A DNA stretch of 64,000 nucleotides from Chenopodium formosanum. Lineage: Eukaryota; Streptophyta; Magnoliopsida; Caryophyllales; Amaranthaceae. Each line of letters begins with the position of its first letter. Positions within the stretch are counted from its first letter, which is position 1. The notes under the pieces were generated by a model. The model was not told the DNA's origin, ran no database searches, and saw nothing but the letters and a program-made list of their open reading frames with translations. The position numbers were made by a program, and so were the translations under genes. Positions 8,265-18,747 of the stretch are shown here, piece after piece. The DNA lies in NCBI GenBank assembly GCA_024500155.1, contig CM044865.1:30955501-31019500 (forward strand), written 5' to 3'.

Positions 8265-10868
8265 ATGGCTTCACAAGAGCTTGTACCAAATCCGGAGACC
8301 ATTCGGCCTCCAAATGATGTACTGGTCCAAACGGACCATGACTCAGGTGACGACGCTGATGTCGAAACCTATGTGGATCCAAATGGATCCCTCATCTCTA
8401 AACGCATCCGCAGTAAGGAACGGCGGGAGCGTCCCCATGTTCAGGAAGGACCAAGCAAAACTGCTGGTCATCCAAGGAATCCCTCGGGGCGGCCGGTTGA
8501 TCCTTCCCAGGCGGCAGGATCAGCTCCTGTCACTCGGGATGAGCTAATGTCACTCCTGAGCAGCCTCAGGGGTGAAATCAAGCAGCTCGCCTCAAAGAAG
8601 TCGCCTACTCCTAGAAAGGAGCATTCGGCCAAGAAGCCAGCCCAAGCTGGCAAACAGAAGTCAGTCAGGGACCGTCAGCCGACTCCTCATCCTGCTCCTA
8701 AGGAGAAGGTTAGGCCCCAATTTGACCTTAATCGGCTCCGTTTCCCAGAAATGGGCGCAAGAAAACCCATCCGGCACATACAGTCGGATGGTAGCAAGAA
8801 AACGTTCTCTGACGCTCGACAATACATTGAGGAGAGGAGAACCCAGCAATCAGAGTCGGCTTCAACGTCGACTTATCATGATAGCTTTCGGAATACCTCT
8901 GTGAGGTGTTCCCAGTCTGTACATGAGACCCCAGCAAGCAGCCAAAGGGTTCAGTCTGGGCCACATGTGATTCAGTCCGCCCAGTACATGGCACAACCAT
9001 TGTACCAGGCGCCAGTTGTACCTTTTATGCAACCTACCCTCTATGGAGGACAGGCGGCATACGGCTATCAGCCGATGGACTGGCAGCTTAGGCTGCAACA
9101 CCTTGGAGATCAACCCTCTGCTTTCTCCAGGGAAATAACTGAAGCCGTACAGCCGGCCAAAGTTAAAAACGTTCTGGTTGGAGCCTATGACGGGACCTCC
9201 AACCCAGAAGACCATCTGCTAGCATACACCCATCTCATGTATTTACAGGGGTTGGATGATGCCGCATGGTGTCGTTGCTTTCCAGCCACCCTGAAGGGCA
9301 TAGCCCAGCAGTGGTTTGGCAACCTGCCGGCTGGCTGCATAAATAGCTTCAAGACGCTTGCGTTCTTGTTTGCATCAAACTTCTCTATGAACATCCCTGC
9401 CAAAAAGACAAGTCTTGACTTGGGCAATGTACAGCAGGGAGATAGAGAAGGTTTGCGATCCTACGTCAGGTGGTTCAATCTGGTCCGAATCCAGATTCAT
9501 GGGCTGTCTGATGAGGTCGCCTTCACAGACTTCTTTAAGGGTCTGAAGGACGGGTCTACCTTTAAGTACGAACTCGTCCGCAAACAAATCTTTACTCTGC
9601 AAGGAGCCTTGCGAGAGGCGGAAGCCTACATACAGGCGACCGAACTCTGCTCCTCCAATAAGCAGTCGGACCATAAGAAGTCCGACCGGCAGAAAGAGAC
9701 TCGGTCTGCTCAGCCGGCTCCTAAGCCAGAAGAGAGCAAAAAGAAAAAGCAAGTCTGGGCCATTGATAACTCTGATCAACCGGCCCAGAAGAAGAAAAAA
9801 GAGTGGAAACCGTACGTCCCAAGGTACGAATTCCACAAGGACTGCTGCTCCATCCTTTTGGAAATTAAGGATCGGCTAACTCTTAAAAAGCCGACTGTTA
9901 TGAAAGGTTCCGCTGAAAATAGGAACAAAAACAAGCATTGCCATTTCCATGAGGATGTTGGCCATGACACGAACGACTGCTTTAGTCTCAAGCGGGAGCT
10001 CGACCGTCTGGCCGACAAAGGACAGCTTAAGTCCTATGTGAAGTCCAAAGTGACTTCAAAAACAAATCCGGGGCAGTCCAAGAAAAAGACTCCCCAGCCT
10101 GCTGTGAGTGCCGAAACTGATGAAGAACCGGTGTATACCATAGCAGGCGGATTTGCCGGTGGTGGCCCGACCATTCGGGGCACCAAGGACCATCTGAGAA
10201 AGATGGTTAATTCTGTTGAGGAGGGGGATACAGCTAGCACATCCACCTTCCCTAAAGTTGTCATCACCGAACAGGACAGAGGCAAAGTCCGTCGGCCGCA
10301 TGATGACCCTGTTGTCATTGAGTGTAAAGTCGCCAACCAGCTGGTTGGCCGAATTCTGATAGACACAGGAAGTTCCTCTGACCTCATCAGCCTCAAATGC
10401 TTGTCCAATCTCAAGTACAAACCGGATGGCATGATGGAGGTCACCCACACCTTAGTTGGGTTTGGAGGAGGACTGGTGCATCCCGTCGGACGAATCGACC
10501 TACCTGTCCGCCTGGGAAGCCGGGGAAACGGTCGACACATGACCATCCGTCTCCTAGTGGTTGAAGAGCTCACGGCTTACAACCTCATCTTTGGCCGACC
10601 CACTCTTAATGAGTGTAAGGCCGTCATCATCCCTGCTCTCATGCTACTCAAGTATGAGAAGGATGATGGAACAGTTGGTTCCCTTAATGGGGACCAAAAG
10701 ACGGCTCGAGAGTGTTATCTCTCGGACGTCAAGCCTGCGGCCGCAGCATCCGGCCGAGGCAAGCAAATGAATGACCTCGACAATGTCGAGGAAGAACAGT
10801 CGGCCCCACCAGCCGGAAAGAAAAGAAAGACTGATCAGCTGGTGGTGGTAAAAAAAGAGAAGCAATAG
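8265..10868 (+). CDS. Gag-protease polyprotein of the Tat/Retand-like element
   Basis: 867 codons from the first ATG after the PBS to a TAG. Residues 1-290 are disordered and rich in Ser, Pro, Lys and Gln. A retrotransposon gag capsid-like domain spans about 295-470 (VGAYDGTSNPEDHL, QQWFGNLP). A Cys/His zinc-knuckle-like motif (CHFHEDVGHDTNDC) is near 559, a Lys-rich linker before it. The aspartic protease has its catalytic triad residue in LIDTGSSSDLIS near 698 and the flap-distal NLIFGRPTLN near 773. There is no frameshift or internal stop, unlike most elements here. The TAG is followed in the same frame by the rest of pol, so this is the upstream half of one gag-pol reading frame. It would form virus-like particles and process the polyprotein. 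Confidence 0.9.
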   Translation: MASQELVPNPETIRPPNDVLVQTDHDSGDDADVETYVDPNGSLISKRIRSKERRERPHVQEGPSKTAGHPRNPSGRPVDPSQAAGSAPVTRDELMSLLSSLRGEIKQLASKKSPTPRKEHSAKKPAQAGKQKSVRDRQPTPHPAPKEKVRPQFDLNRLRFPEMGARKPIRHIQSDGSKKTFSDARQYIEERRTQQSESASTSTYHDSFRNTSVRCSQSVHETPASSQRVQSGPHVIQSAQYMAQPLYQAPVVPFMQPTLYGGQAAYGYQPMDWQLRLQHLGDQPSAFSREITEAVQPAKVKNVLVGAYDGTSNPEDHLLAYTHLMYLQGLDDAAWCRCFPATLKGIAQQWFGNLPAGCINSFKTLAFLFASNFSMNIPAKKTSLDLGNVQQGDREGLRSYVRWFNLVRIQIHGLSDEVAFTDFFKGLKDGSTFKYELVRKQIFTLQGALREAEAYIQATELCSSNKQSDHKKSDRQKETRSAQPAPKPEESKKKKQVWAIDNSDQPAQKKKKEWKPYVPRYEFHKDCCSILLEIKDRLTLKKPTVMKGSAENRNKNKHCHFHEDVGHDTNDCFSLKRELDRLADKGQLKSYVKSKVTSKTNPGQSKKKTPQPAVSAETDEEPVYTIAGGFAGGGPTIRGTKDHLRKMVNSVEEGDTASTSTFPKVVITEQDRGKVRRPHDDPVVIECKVANQLVGRILIDTGSSSDLISLKCLSNLKYKPDGMMEVTHTLVGFGGGLVHPVGRIDLPVRLGSRGNGRHMTIRLLVVEELTAYNLIFGRPTLNECKAVIIPALMLLKYEKDDGTVGSLNGDQKTARECYLSDVKPAAAASGRGKQMNDLDNVEEEQSAPPAGKKRKTDQLVVVKKEKQ

Positions 10869-10874
10869 CAATCA
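10863..10874 (+). promoter_or_regulatory. In-frame TAG between gag-pro and pol in a leaky-stop context
   Basis: The sequence is CAA TAG CAA TCA, with TAG at 10866-10868. It matches the type I readthrough context (TAG followed by CAR-YYA) known from tobamoviruses and proposed for the soybean Sirevirus SIRE1. The frame before and after the stop is the same and stays open for 34 codons before the first downstream ATG and on to 14117. Readthrough is therefore plausible; a recent nonsense mutation is the alternative. Confidence 0.6.
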
Positions 10875-13800
10875 CTGACTTGGGAACGGTCGGATGATCT
10901 CCGCCCCCAGCCTGCTGGTGAGCACATTGACATCCCTCTGGATGACAGCTGTCCAGAACGGACTGTTAAGGTGGGGACGGTTGCATTTGCAAAGCTGGGT
11001 GAAAGCCTTCACCAGCTACTCAAGGAATTCAAAGACATCTTTGCCTTTGAAGTGGAGGAGATGTCAGGCATCAGCCCGGATCTCGCCGTCCACAAACTCG
11101 CCGTGGATCCTATAAAGAAGCCCATCCGGCAAAAGAAAAGAAACCACGGCGAAGAAAGAAGTCAGGCGGCAGCTGCCGAAGTAAAAAAGTTGTTAGATGC
11201 CAAGTTCATTCGGCCGTGCAACTTCCCTGAGTGGGTGGCTAACGTTGTGTTAGTAAAAAAGCCGAATGAAACTTGGCGGATGTGTGTTGATTACACAAAC
11301 CTCAACAAGGCATGTCCAAAGGATAGTTATCCATTGCCTAAGATCGACAGTCTGGTCGACTCAACAGCCGGACATGCCCTGATGAGTTTCATGGACGCCT
11401 ATTCAGGTTTCCATCAGATAACCCTGTGGAAAAAAGATCAAGAAAAGACGGCATTCGTCATTGATCAGGGGTTGTTCTGTTATACTGTGATGCCATTTGG
11501 TTTGAAGAATGCGCCTGCTACCTTCCAACGAATGATTAATACGGTCTTCATTAATCAAATCGGAAGGAATGTAGAGGCGTACATTGATGATATGATAGTC
11601 AAATCCAAACAGCAGGCGGATCACCTTGCTGATCTCCGAGAAACATTCGCCACACTCAGGCGGCACAAGGTCATGCTTAACCCAAAAAAGTGTGTCTTTG
11701 GTGTTGAGTCTAGGAAGTTTCTCGGATTTTTGAGTGACCAAAGAGGAATAGAGGCCAACCCTGAGAAAATACAGGCGGTAATCGACATGCAGTCGCCCCG
11801 TACTGTGAAGGAAGTGCAAAAACTAACAGGTTGTCTGGCGGCCCTGGGGAGATTCCTCAGCCGTTCAGGCGACAAGTGTCTCTACTTTTTCCAGGCAATA
11901 AAAAAGAAGACAAACTTTGAATGGGGGAATGATGCAGAGGCGGCCTTTCAAAGGCTAAAAACTCATCTGCACTCTTTGCCGAGGCTTGTCAGCCCTTTGC
12001 CTAAAGAGAAGCTCTTCATGTACTTAGCTGTCTCTGATCATGCCCTCAGTGCTGTCCTCTTAGCTGAAAGAGACGACATCCAGCTCCCGGTGTATTTCAT
12101 AAGCCATGTTTTGAGAAATGCGGAGCTTCGGTACCCCATGGTTGAGAAATTCGGCCTTGCCCTTTACATGGCCATCAACAAGCTTAAACCTTACTTCTTG
12201 GCGCATGCGGTAGAGGTCTATACTGACCAACCGATCAAACGGCCACTCACAACTTTGGAGTCTTCTGGACGAATGCTCAAATGGGCAATCGAAATACAAG
12301 GATTAGAAATCACTTATGAATCAAGGAAGGCAATAAAGGGACAAGCATTCGCTGACTTTATTGTCGAAATGACAAGGCCGGTTGTTCCGGACAATACGGA
12401 CCAGGTCTGGAAAGTATATGTGGATGGAAGCTCCACTATGAACGGCTGTGGTGCGGGGATTATCTGTCAATCTCCTGAAGGAGATAAGTACGAATACGCA
12501 CTACGGTTCAAGTTTCAGGTCTCTAATAATGAGGCCGAGTATGAGGCCCTGCTGGCCGGCATCCGGTATTGCAAGGCGGCAGGGGCGAAGAAGGTATCCG
12601 CCTGCTCTGATTCTCAACTGGTCGTACTTCAGGTTAATGGAACGTACGAGGCCACTCATCCGGCCATGATAAAGTATTTGCAGGCGGTCAAGAGTGAAGT
12701 TGGGTCACTTGAAGAATTTCATCTAACTCAGGTGCCCAGGTCTTCAAACAATCAGGCGGATGCTCTGTCCAAATTGGCATCATCCGCCTCCTGTGAAACG
12801 CCTCGGTCAGTCTTCTGGGAGGTCATGGAAAAAAGAAGTATATCAGGGGAAGACCCCATTGGAATTCTTGACCGAAGCTCAACCTGGATGGACAGCATCC
12901 GGACCTATCTTGCAGACGGCACGCTCCCTGACTCACCACGGGAGGTGGCTGTTCTAAAAAAACGAGCAGCTAACTTCGAGTTACGGCAAGGAGAGCTCTT
13001 CAGGGCTGGCTTTTTGAAACCCCTGTTGAAGTGTGTTACCCCTGAAAAGGGAAAGGAAGTTCTCGAAGAGTTGCATTCGGGATTCTGCGCCTCCCATATA
13101 GGCGGCAGATCCCTCGCGGCTAAGGCAAGGCGGCTTTACTTTTGGCCGACTCTGGAGTCGGATGCCATGGAAATGGTGAAAAAATGTGACAAGTGCCAAA
13201 AGTTTGGCAAGCTCATCCATCGTCCGGCTACAGACCTGACGGCCATCCACAGCCCAATACCCTTTGCCAAGTGGGGCATGGACATTCTGGGGCCATATAC
13301 AACTGCACCAGGCGGCAAGCGCTATATATTGGTGGCTGTGGATTACTTTACTAAGTGGGTAGAGGCTAAGGCAGTCAAAAACATCAAGACTAAAGACGTC
13401 ATTTCCTTTATCTGGAGGAACATAATCACTCGTTTCGGGGTGCCCATGTCTATGGTTTTTGACAATGGTCCTCAATTTGAGACGCCTCAACTCAAGACTT
13501 GGCTAGGAGACCAGGGGGTCTCAAGCTTCTTCGCATCAGTCGGCCGGCCACAAGCAAACGACCAGGTCGAAGCCTTCAACAAGTTAATCTCAAACGGAAT
13601 TAAAAAGAAGATTGAGCGGGCTGGTGGCCTCTGGGCGGATGAATTACCACACGTCCTTTGGTCCATCAGAACGACTGCTAAAGGGGCAACGGGAGAAACC
13701 CCATTCCTAATGGTGTATGGTGCAGAAGCTGTCCTGCCCATTGAGCACTATGAGCCTACCCTTCGAATCATGTTGTATGATGAAGAGGCAAATTGGGAGG

Positions 13801-14117
13801 CCATGCGCCTAGCATTGGACTCACTTCCAGAACGCAGGGGCAATGCTGCCTTGCGTCTTGAGATATACCGTCTGAGAATGACTCGGGCTTATAACAAAAG
13901 AGTACACAAGCGTCCTCTCAAAGTGGGGGACTTTGTGCTACGGAAATTGGAGGCAGTCGGTAGGGCAAATGAACAGGGAAAGCTAACCCCAAATTGGGAA
14001 GGCCCCTACCGAATTTATGAGGAGGTAAGAGACGACACCTACCGCCTGGAAGAACCAGACGGCAGGCAGCTGCCCAGAACTTGGAATGTAGACAACTTGA
14101 AAAAGTACTACTTCTAA
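10869..14117 (+). CDS. Pol (RT, RNase H, integrase) of the Tat/Retand-like element
   Basis: Open from the leaky stop to 14117; the first ATG of its own is at 10971 (1048 codons), inside what looks like the protease-RT linker. Counting from 10971: RT about residues 60-330 with MCVDYTNLNKACPKDSYPLP and palm YIDDMIVKS near 204; RNase H-like domain of the connection about 340-460; a second, dual-type RNase H with YVDGSSTMNG near 483 and NEAEYEALLAG; integrase zinc module HSGFCASHIGG ... CDKCQKF near 701-745; integrase catalytic core with MDILGPY (769), FDNGPQFE (829) and the Glu in DQVEAFN (864). No chromodomain is visible at the C-terminus. All catalytic acidic residues expected for RT, RNase H and integrase are present. 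It is potentially functional. Confidence 0.92.
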   Translation, partial: QSLTWERSDDLRPQPAGEHIDIPLDDSCPERTVKVGTVAFAKLGESLHQLLKEFKDIFAFEVEEMSGISPDLAVHKLAVDPIKKPIRQKKRNHGEERSQAAAAEVKKLLDAKFIRPCNFPEWVANVVLVKKPNETWRMCVDYTNLNKACPKDSYPLPKIDSLVDSTAGHALMSFMDAYSGFHQITLWKKDQEKTAFVIDQGLFCYTVMPFGLKNAPATFQRMINTVFINQIGRNVEAYIDDMIVKSKQQADHLADLRETFATLRRHKVMLNPKKCVFGVESRKFLGFLSDQRGIEANPEKIQAVIDMQSPRTVKEVQKLTGCLAALGRFLSRSGDKCLYFFQAIKKKTNFEWGNDAEAAFQRLKTHLHSLPRLVSPLPKEKLFMYLAVSDHALSAVLLAERDDIQLPVYFISHVLRNAELRYPMVEKFGLALYMAINKLKPYFLAHAVEVYTDQPIKRPLTTLESSGRMLKWAIEIQGLEITYESRKAIKGQAFADFIVEMTRPVVPDNTDQVWKVYVDGSSTMNGCGAGIICQSPEGDKYEYALRFKFQVSNNEAEYEALLAGIRYCKAAGAKKVSACSDSQLVVLQVNGTYEATHPAMIKYLQAVKSEVGSLEEFHLTQVPRSSNNQADALSKLASSASCETPRSVFWEVMEKRSISGEDPIGILDRSSTWMDSIRTYLADGTLPDSPREVAVLKKRAANFELRQGELFRAGFLKPLLKCVTPEKGKEVLEELHSGFCASHIGGRSLAAKARRLYFWPTLESDAMEMVKKCDKCQKFGKLIHRPATDLTAIHSPIPFAKWGMDILGPYTTAPGGKRYILVAVDYFTKWVEAKAVKNIKTKDVISFIWRNIITRFGVPMSMVFDNGPQFETPQLKTWLGDQGVSSFFASVGRPQANDQVEAFNKLISNGIKKKIERAGGLWADELPHVLWSIRTTAKGATGETPFLMVYGAEAVLPIEHYEPTLRIMLYDEEANWEAMRLALDSLPERRGNAALRLEIYRLRMTRAYNKRVHKRPLKVGDFVLRKLEAVGRANEQGKLTPNWEGPYRIYEEVRDDTYRLEEPDGRQLPRTWNVDNLKKYYF

Positions 14118-14929
14118 GTACGAATGTAAAGACCTCAATTTTGTAAATCTCACGCATAGTTAATGAGAATATGCCTTCATTACCCAACTTGTCTTTTGGT
14201 TTAAGTTTTTTAAGTGCAGCCTGTACCAAATACAGACGGCCAATATGTTTGGAAAGCGTCTGTCCCAACAGCAGACGCCCCAATCCCTCTGAAGGAGCCG
14301 ATTGGTTTAGAACAGTCGTCCCTACGAAATTCATCAAGTTTACACCAACACTTGATGAATATTTACTTGATCATTTCAGAGGCCTAAGGCCAGATAAAAT
14401 CATGATGAGGCCCATGGCCGGAGGTTAATAAACAAAAAGAGACCGAATGGTCACAGTCTGCTCCAACATGAGCATGACCGTCTGCTCCAACATGAGTCAG
14501 ATAACCGGCGACGTCCATTTGGGCGAATTCGTCGAGGAGAAGCATCTCCCATTTGGGTGGCACATTGCTCTGCGAATATATCAAGCGGCCCTACCGAATG
14601 CTAAGGCAGCATTCGCAGTCGGTTGTTTTAATCGAAAGTGAAATTTAAAAGACCTGAATTTTCTATTTAACGCAGTCGTCACTGTTTCATGAGTAGAGGC
14701 TAATTAAGGCATAAAGCCGAATGCGCCTGTTATTGCTCAGGGGCAAAACAGGCGGAATATTTTATACAAGTTAAGTTAACTACTTAGCAATTATTGAGGC
14801 TATTGGCCGGATGACGTCTGATCCTTGCCTATGGGGCAAGACAGGCGGACAATTATTTTTTAAGGAAATTGGTTAAGTTACAAACTTAGCATTTTATCTC
14901 AACGAGGCTTATGGCCGGAGGCGCTTGTT
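14118..14929 (+). other. Noncoding tail after Tat pol, with imperfect tandem repeats
   Basis: No ORF of note. It contains scattered GGCCGGAGG/GGCCGAATG words and, from 14696, tandem units of about 100 bp (starts at 14696, 14796, 14904), each beginning GAGGC and containing GGGGCAARACAGGCGGA. The third unit is split by the nested element and resumes at 19509. Tandem repeats downstream of pol are a known trait of Tat-lineage elements. Confidence 0.7.
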
Positions 14930-15675
14930 TGATGTGAATTATTGATCCGAAAATCAACAAAACACAAGGGATATGTTTAAGTCTAATTCTATACAGGAAA
15001 TCCACCAAGAATTAAACAAAAACTAAGATTAATCAATTAAGAATCCACCTAATTAATCAATCCAAACGAATGTTTTAACTAAAACAAGCAAAACAGCAAT
15101 TGATCGCAATCAACCAAAACTCAAGTATGCAACTTAAGAAATAATCTGAATATTAATCTCTATGTATATCTATTCATGTGTTTACAGCCCTATTTATAAG
15201 ACATAGTTTACCTAGGAAGATTAGGACAAGTCCCTAATTCAATCCTAATTAAACTAGAATTCTAACTTGCTTGAAGAGCAAGCACCTTGGCGCACAAGCA
15301 TACACCAAACTCCTTGGAGAACAAGCACACGCCTAAACTGATTTATTTTGCTAACTAACTGATTTTTAAAGCAACTAAATAAATAAATAAAAATTAAAGA
15401 ACTAAATAAAGATTAAAGATCCTAATGCTTGAACCAAGAAAAACCCTTTCAAGTGAAAGGTAAAAACTTGTAAGCAAAATCTAAGTAAAGAAAATTCAAG
15501 AAAGTTCAAGAAAGTGAACTAGACTCCAAGAAAAACCACTAAGCAAACCGTGGCTTTGCTTTGATATCCAAGAAAGTGTCCATGCAATGCTTGGCTTGAA
15601 TCAATGTTTAGGGACAAGCTATCTTGATGCATGATAAGCAAATCTTCGAAGTTCTCCATGCTTAGACTTGCATCA
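14930..15675 (-). repeat. 3' LTR of the nested chromovirus-like element
   Basis: 746 bp, TGATGTGAATT to TTGCATCA. It differs from the other LTR by one base (C at 14947, T at 18765) and by lacking one copy of the 10-bp unit AGTTCAAGAA, as far as I can read. TATAAATA on the minus strand is at 15191-15198. The pol frame runs through the PPT and into this LTR, stopping at 15519. Confidence 0.93.
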
Positions 15676-16448
15676 TCCTCCTCTTCTTCGAAAGAATTTG
15701 TCCTCAAATCTCGAAGTTCTTCATCAGGAATATACTTAGCCAAATCGCCAACATTGAATGTAGCACTAACTCCATATTCTCCTGAAAGTTCTAACTTATA
15801 AGCATTGTCATTGATCTTCTCAATAATCTTGAAAGGACCTTCACTTCTAGGCATCAACTTATTCTTGACAAATCTTCTATAGAACGAAGCTAGACCATGA
15901 AAAGACCTTACTTCACTCATATTAGTAGGAATAGGCCAAGTTTTAATAGCCTCTACTTTCGAATGATCAACTGAAACTCCATCTTTTGATACAACATAAC
16001 CAAGAAAAGTAACACTAGGCACTAAGAAGTAGCATTTTTCAAGCTTAGCATAGAGTTTCTTCTCTCTTAACACTTCAAACACACTTGTTAGATGATTTAA
16101 ATGATCATGCAAATTTTTAGAGTATATCAGAATATCATCTAAATAAACAATAACAAACTTGCCAAGGAAAGGTTTAAGTACCTCATGCATCAACCTCATG
16201 AAAGTGCTAGGTGCATTAGTGAGTCCAAACGGCATCACCAACCATTCATACAACCCTAACTTAGTCTTGAATGATGTTTTCCACTCATCTCCTTCTCTCA
16301 TTCGAATTTGATGATAACCACTCATAAGATCAATCTTAGAAAACAACTGTGAACCATGTAGTTCATCAAGTAGATCATCTAATCTTGGAATAGGAAATCG
16401 GTATTTGATAGTGATGTTATTCACACTCCTACTATCAATACACATGCG
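15519..16448 (-). pseudogene. Pol remnant: RT fused in frame to the integrase C-terminal tail
   Basis: Continues the gag-protease frame after a TAG at 16449-16451 that replaces a probable Trp codon. It starts [20 protein letters not shown] and carries the RT palm YLDDILIYS. It reaches [16 protein letters not shown], then jumps without a frame break to [15 protein letters not shown] and [20 protein letters not shown], which belong to the C-terminal end of gypsy integrase. Roughly 700 codons (RT end, RNase H, integrase zinc module and DDE core) are missing at about 15870. The residues at the join (KN) fit both sides, suggesting a microhomology deletion. The frame ends in an acidic tail crossing into the LTR. 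It cannot self-mobilise. Confidence 0.88.
15676..15689 (-). promoter_or_regulatory. Polypurine tract of the nested element
   Basis: GAAGAAGAGGAGGA on the minus strand, directly against the 3' LTR start (TGATGCAAGTC). It also encodes the acidic run near the end of the pol frame. Confidence 0.75.
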
Positions 16449-18473
16449 CTAACTCCCATCTTTCTTTGGGACAAGTAAAGTAGGCACAGCACAAGGGCTC
16501 ATACTTTCCCTCACATATCCTCTAGTCATAAGCTCTTCAATTTGCCTTTGCATCTCCTTTGTTTCTTCCGGATTACATCTATAGGCTGCCTTATTAGGTA
16601 ATGGTGCTCCCGGAATCAAGTCAATTTGATGCTCTATCCCACGAATAGGAGGTAGTCCCGGAGGTAATTCCTTAGGAAAAACATCCTTGAATTCTTCTAA
16701 AACAGATTCCAATTCATACGGCCTCTTTGCTTGTTTATCTTGATCAATTCGAATCTCATTAGAAACAAGTATATATACCACATTGTTGCTGCAAATTTCT
16801 TTTTCTAATTCCCTCTCACTAATCAAATAAGAACTCTTCGAATTAGAAGTAACATTAGAAGACTTGTTGCTTATCAAAGGTTTTAAAGCAACCGGTCTCT
16901 CTTTTTCTTCTTTTCTTACAACATACACATTAGTCCTTCCATCAAACTTCACAAATCTATCATATTGCCAAGGACGGCCTAATAGTATATGACAAGCATC
17001 CATAGGACAAACATCACACAAAACTTTATCATAAAATTTACCAATTGAAAAGGAGATTAAGGCTTGTTTAGTTACCTTAACATCACTCGAATTATTAAGC
17101 CAATGAAGCTTATAAGGGCTTGGATGTTCAGTAGTTGGCCACTTCAATTTGTCTACCAAAGTAGTAGATACCACATTAGTGCAACTCCCCGTGTCTATGA
17201 TCATATCACACAACCTATCTTCTACCTTGCACCTTGTAAGAAAGATTTTCTCCCTTTGATTGTTTTCCATAGGTACGGTTTTAGAGTGTAGTGCCCTTCT
17301 TAGAACCAAACTTTGACCATGAGTCTCGGGATCAATTTCGTCAATATGCCCTTCCTCTTCTTCAAAGTTTTCCTCTTCGTTCTTTTCTTCATAGTCACTA
17401 CCTTGCTCACACTTAGCTTGTTCTTGTTCCCACTCTTGAGCAGTCATTACTCTTTTTGATGGACAATTAGTTGCAATGTGACCAACACTACCACACTTGA
17501 AGCACTTCCTATCCTCAACAAGCTTTTTAGGAGCTTCAAATTTTGATTTAGTCTCCTTGTAGTTCGAACTAGAACCACTTTTCTCCAAGCTGTTCTTCTC
17601 AAAAGGTTTAGTGAAACCTTTTACAAAGGACTTAGTGTACGTCCCTTTCTTCCCCTTTATCTGATTTTCAACTTTCAAAGCTACCTTGCAAACATCCTCA
17701 AAGGACCAATATTGTTGCAATTCAACTTTTTCAGCAATACTATCATTCAACCCCGAAATAAATCTAGCAATCTTATGCTCAACAATCTCTTCTAAGCCAC
17801 ATAGCATGCATAACTTTTCAAATTCACCAATATAATTCTCAACAGTCATAGAATTTTGTTTAAAAAGTTGCATCTTAAGATAAACATCTTGAATATAATC
17901 ACTAGGTACGAACCTTTTTTTCATGTGCTTCTTGAGTTGTTCCCAAGTTGAGATTCTTGCACGCCCCTCCTTATGCCTTTTCTTCTTTAGATTATCATAC
18001 CAAAGACTAGCATAACCGGTCAGTTTTAATTCAGCCAATTTGCATCTTTTCCTTTCATCATACTCCTTGTAATCAAAAAGTGTCTCGGCCCTTCTAATCC
18101 ACTCAAAGTATTTTTCAGGTTCATTCATACTCCCATTGAATTCGGGAAGATCTAATCTAAGGTTCCTATCATCATCCTTTGGTCTATCTCTTCTCCTAGG
18201 CCTTGGTGATTCATCACTTGAGGAATAATTATTTCGTGGCCTCCTTGGGTTCCTCCTTGGTTGTTCTTCCTCACTTGAACCAGAATTAGGGTTAGAATTT
18301 CCTTTCCTTGAAGAACCTCCAGCAAGAGTATCAAACCTTTTTAATATCTCATCCATCCTTGCTGCCAACTCGTCAATTCGCCTATCTCTTCTAAGATTTT
18401 GAGCCTGTTCTAAGGTTAATCCCCTTGGAACCTGTGGAACCTCCTCGTCAGTCATGATTCCTACACAAATCAA
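16449..18473 (-). CDS. Gag-protease (and RT start) of the nested chromovirus-like element
   Basis: 674 codons with no internal damage, ending at the TAG that interrupts pol. Residues 1-110 are charged and low-complexity (RRDRRIDELAARMDEI then Arg/Ser/Pro runs). A retrotransposon gag domain covers about 115-260 (LPEFNGSMNEPEKYFEWI, FVPSDYIQDVYLKMQ). The zinc knuckle CFKCGSVGHIATNC is near 322. An aspartic protease follows with MIIDTGSCTNVVS near 425 and LLGRPWQYDRFV near 490. The end enters the RT N-terminus (PPIRGIEHQIDL). The start codon sits about 270 bp after the 5' LTR. This intact Gag plus intact cis signals is what a trans-mobilised element needs. Confidence 0.9.
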   Translation of the reverse strand: MICVGIMTDEEVPQVPRGLTLEQAQNLRRDRRIDELAARMDEILKRFDTLAGGSSRKGNSNPNSGSSEEEQPRRNPRRPRNNYSSSDESPRPRRRDRPKDDDRNLRLDLPEFNGSMNEPEKYFEWIRRAETLFDYKEYDERKRCKLAELKLTGYASLWYDNLKKKRHKEGRARISTWEQLKKHMKKRFVPSDYIQDVYLKMQLFKQNSMTVENYIGEFEKLCMLCGLEEIVEHKIARFISGLNDSIAEKVELQQYWSFEDVCKVALKVENQIKGKKGTYTKSFVKGFTKPFEKNSLEKSGSSSNYKETKSKFEAPKKLVEDRKCFKCGSVGHIATNCPSKRVMTAQEWEQEQAKCEQGSDYEEKNEEENFEEEEGHIDEIDPETHGQSLVLRRALHSKTVPMENNQREKIFLTRCKVEDRLCDMIIDTGSCTNVVSTTLVDKLKWPTTEHPSPYKLHWLNNSSDVKVTKQALISFSIGKFYDKVLCDVCPMDACHILLGRPWQYDRFVKFDGRTNVYVVRKEEKERPVALKPLISNKSSNVTSNSKSSYLISERELEKEICSNNVVYILVSNEIRIDQDKQAKRPYELESVLEEFKDVFPKELPPGLPPIRGIEHQIDLIPGAPLPNKAAYRCNPEETKEMQRQIEELMTRGYVRESMSPCAVPTLLVPKKDGS

Positions 18474-18730
18474 GTCAGTTCATGCTAAAATCTTGATTAA
18501 AAGATCGAATCTTGAAGGAAAACTAGGCAACACAAAAACCGGACTCCCAACCGCAAATCAGTGCACAAACACCAAATGTTTGAGGCTGTGTAGAACGCGT
18601 TACTCAACTAAAAATTATGAAATTTTATATGGTGATAGCTGGACGTTTTTAGAGTTCAATGCAAAAAAAATCACGCAAAAATTCCTAGCCAATTGTTCCC
18701 AGTTTAATTCTTTCCGAAGTTGCGTAACCT

Positions 18731-18743
18731 GGCTCTGATACCA
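18731..18743 (-). promoter_or_regulatory. Primer binding site, initiator tRNA-Met type
   Basis: TGGTATCAGAGCC on the minus strand, four bases inside the 5' LTR end. It is complementary to the 3' end of plant initiator tRNA-Met. Confidence 0.9.
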
Positions 18744-18747
18744 AAGA

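Noticed and set aside
8134..10871. Many minus-strand frames opposite the Tat gag-protease gene.
   Set aside because: Shadows of a long, stop-poor sense ORF; no domain and no regulatory signals.
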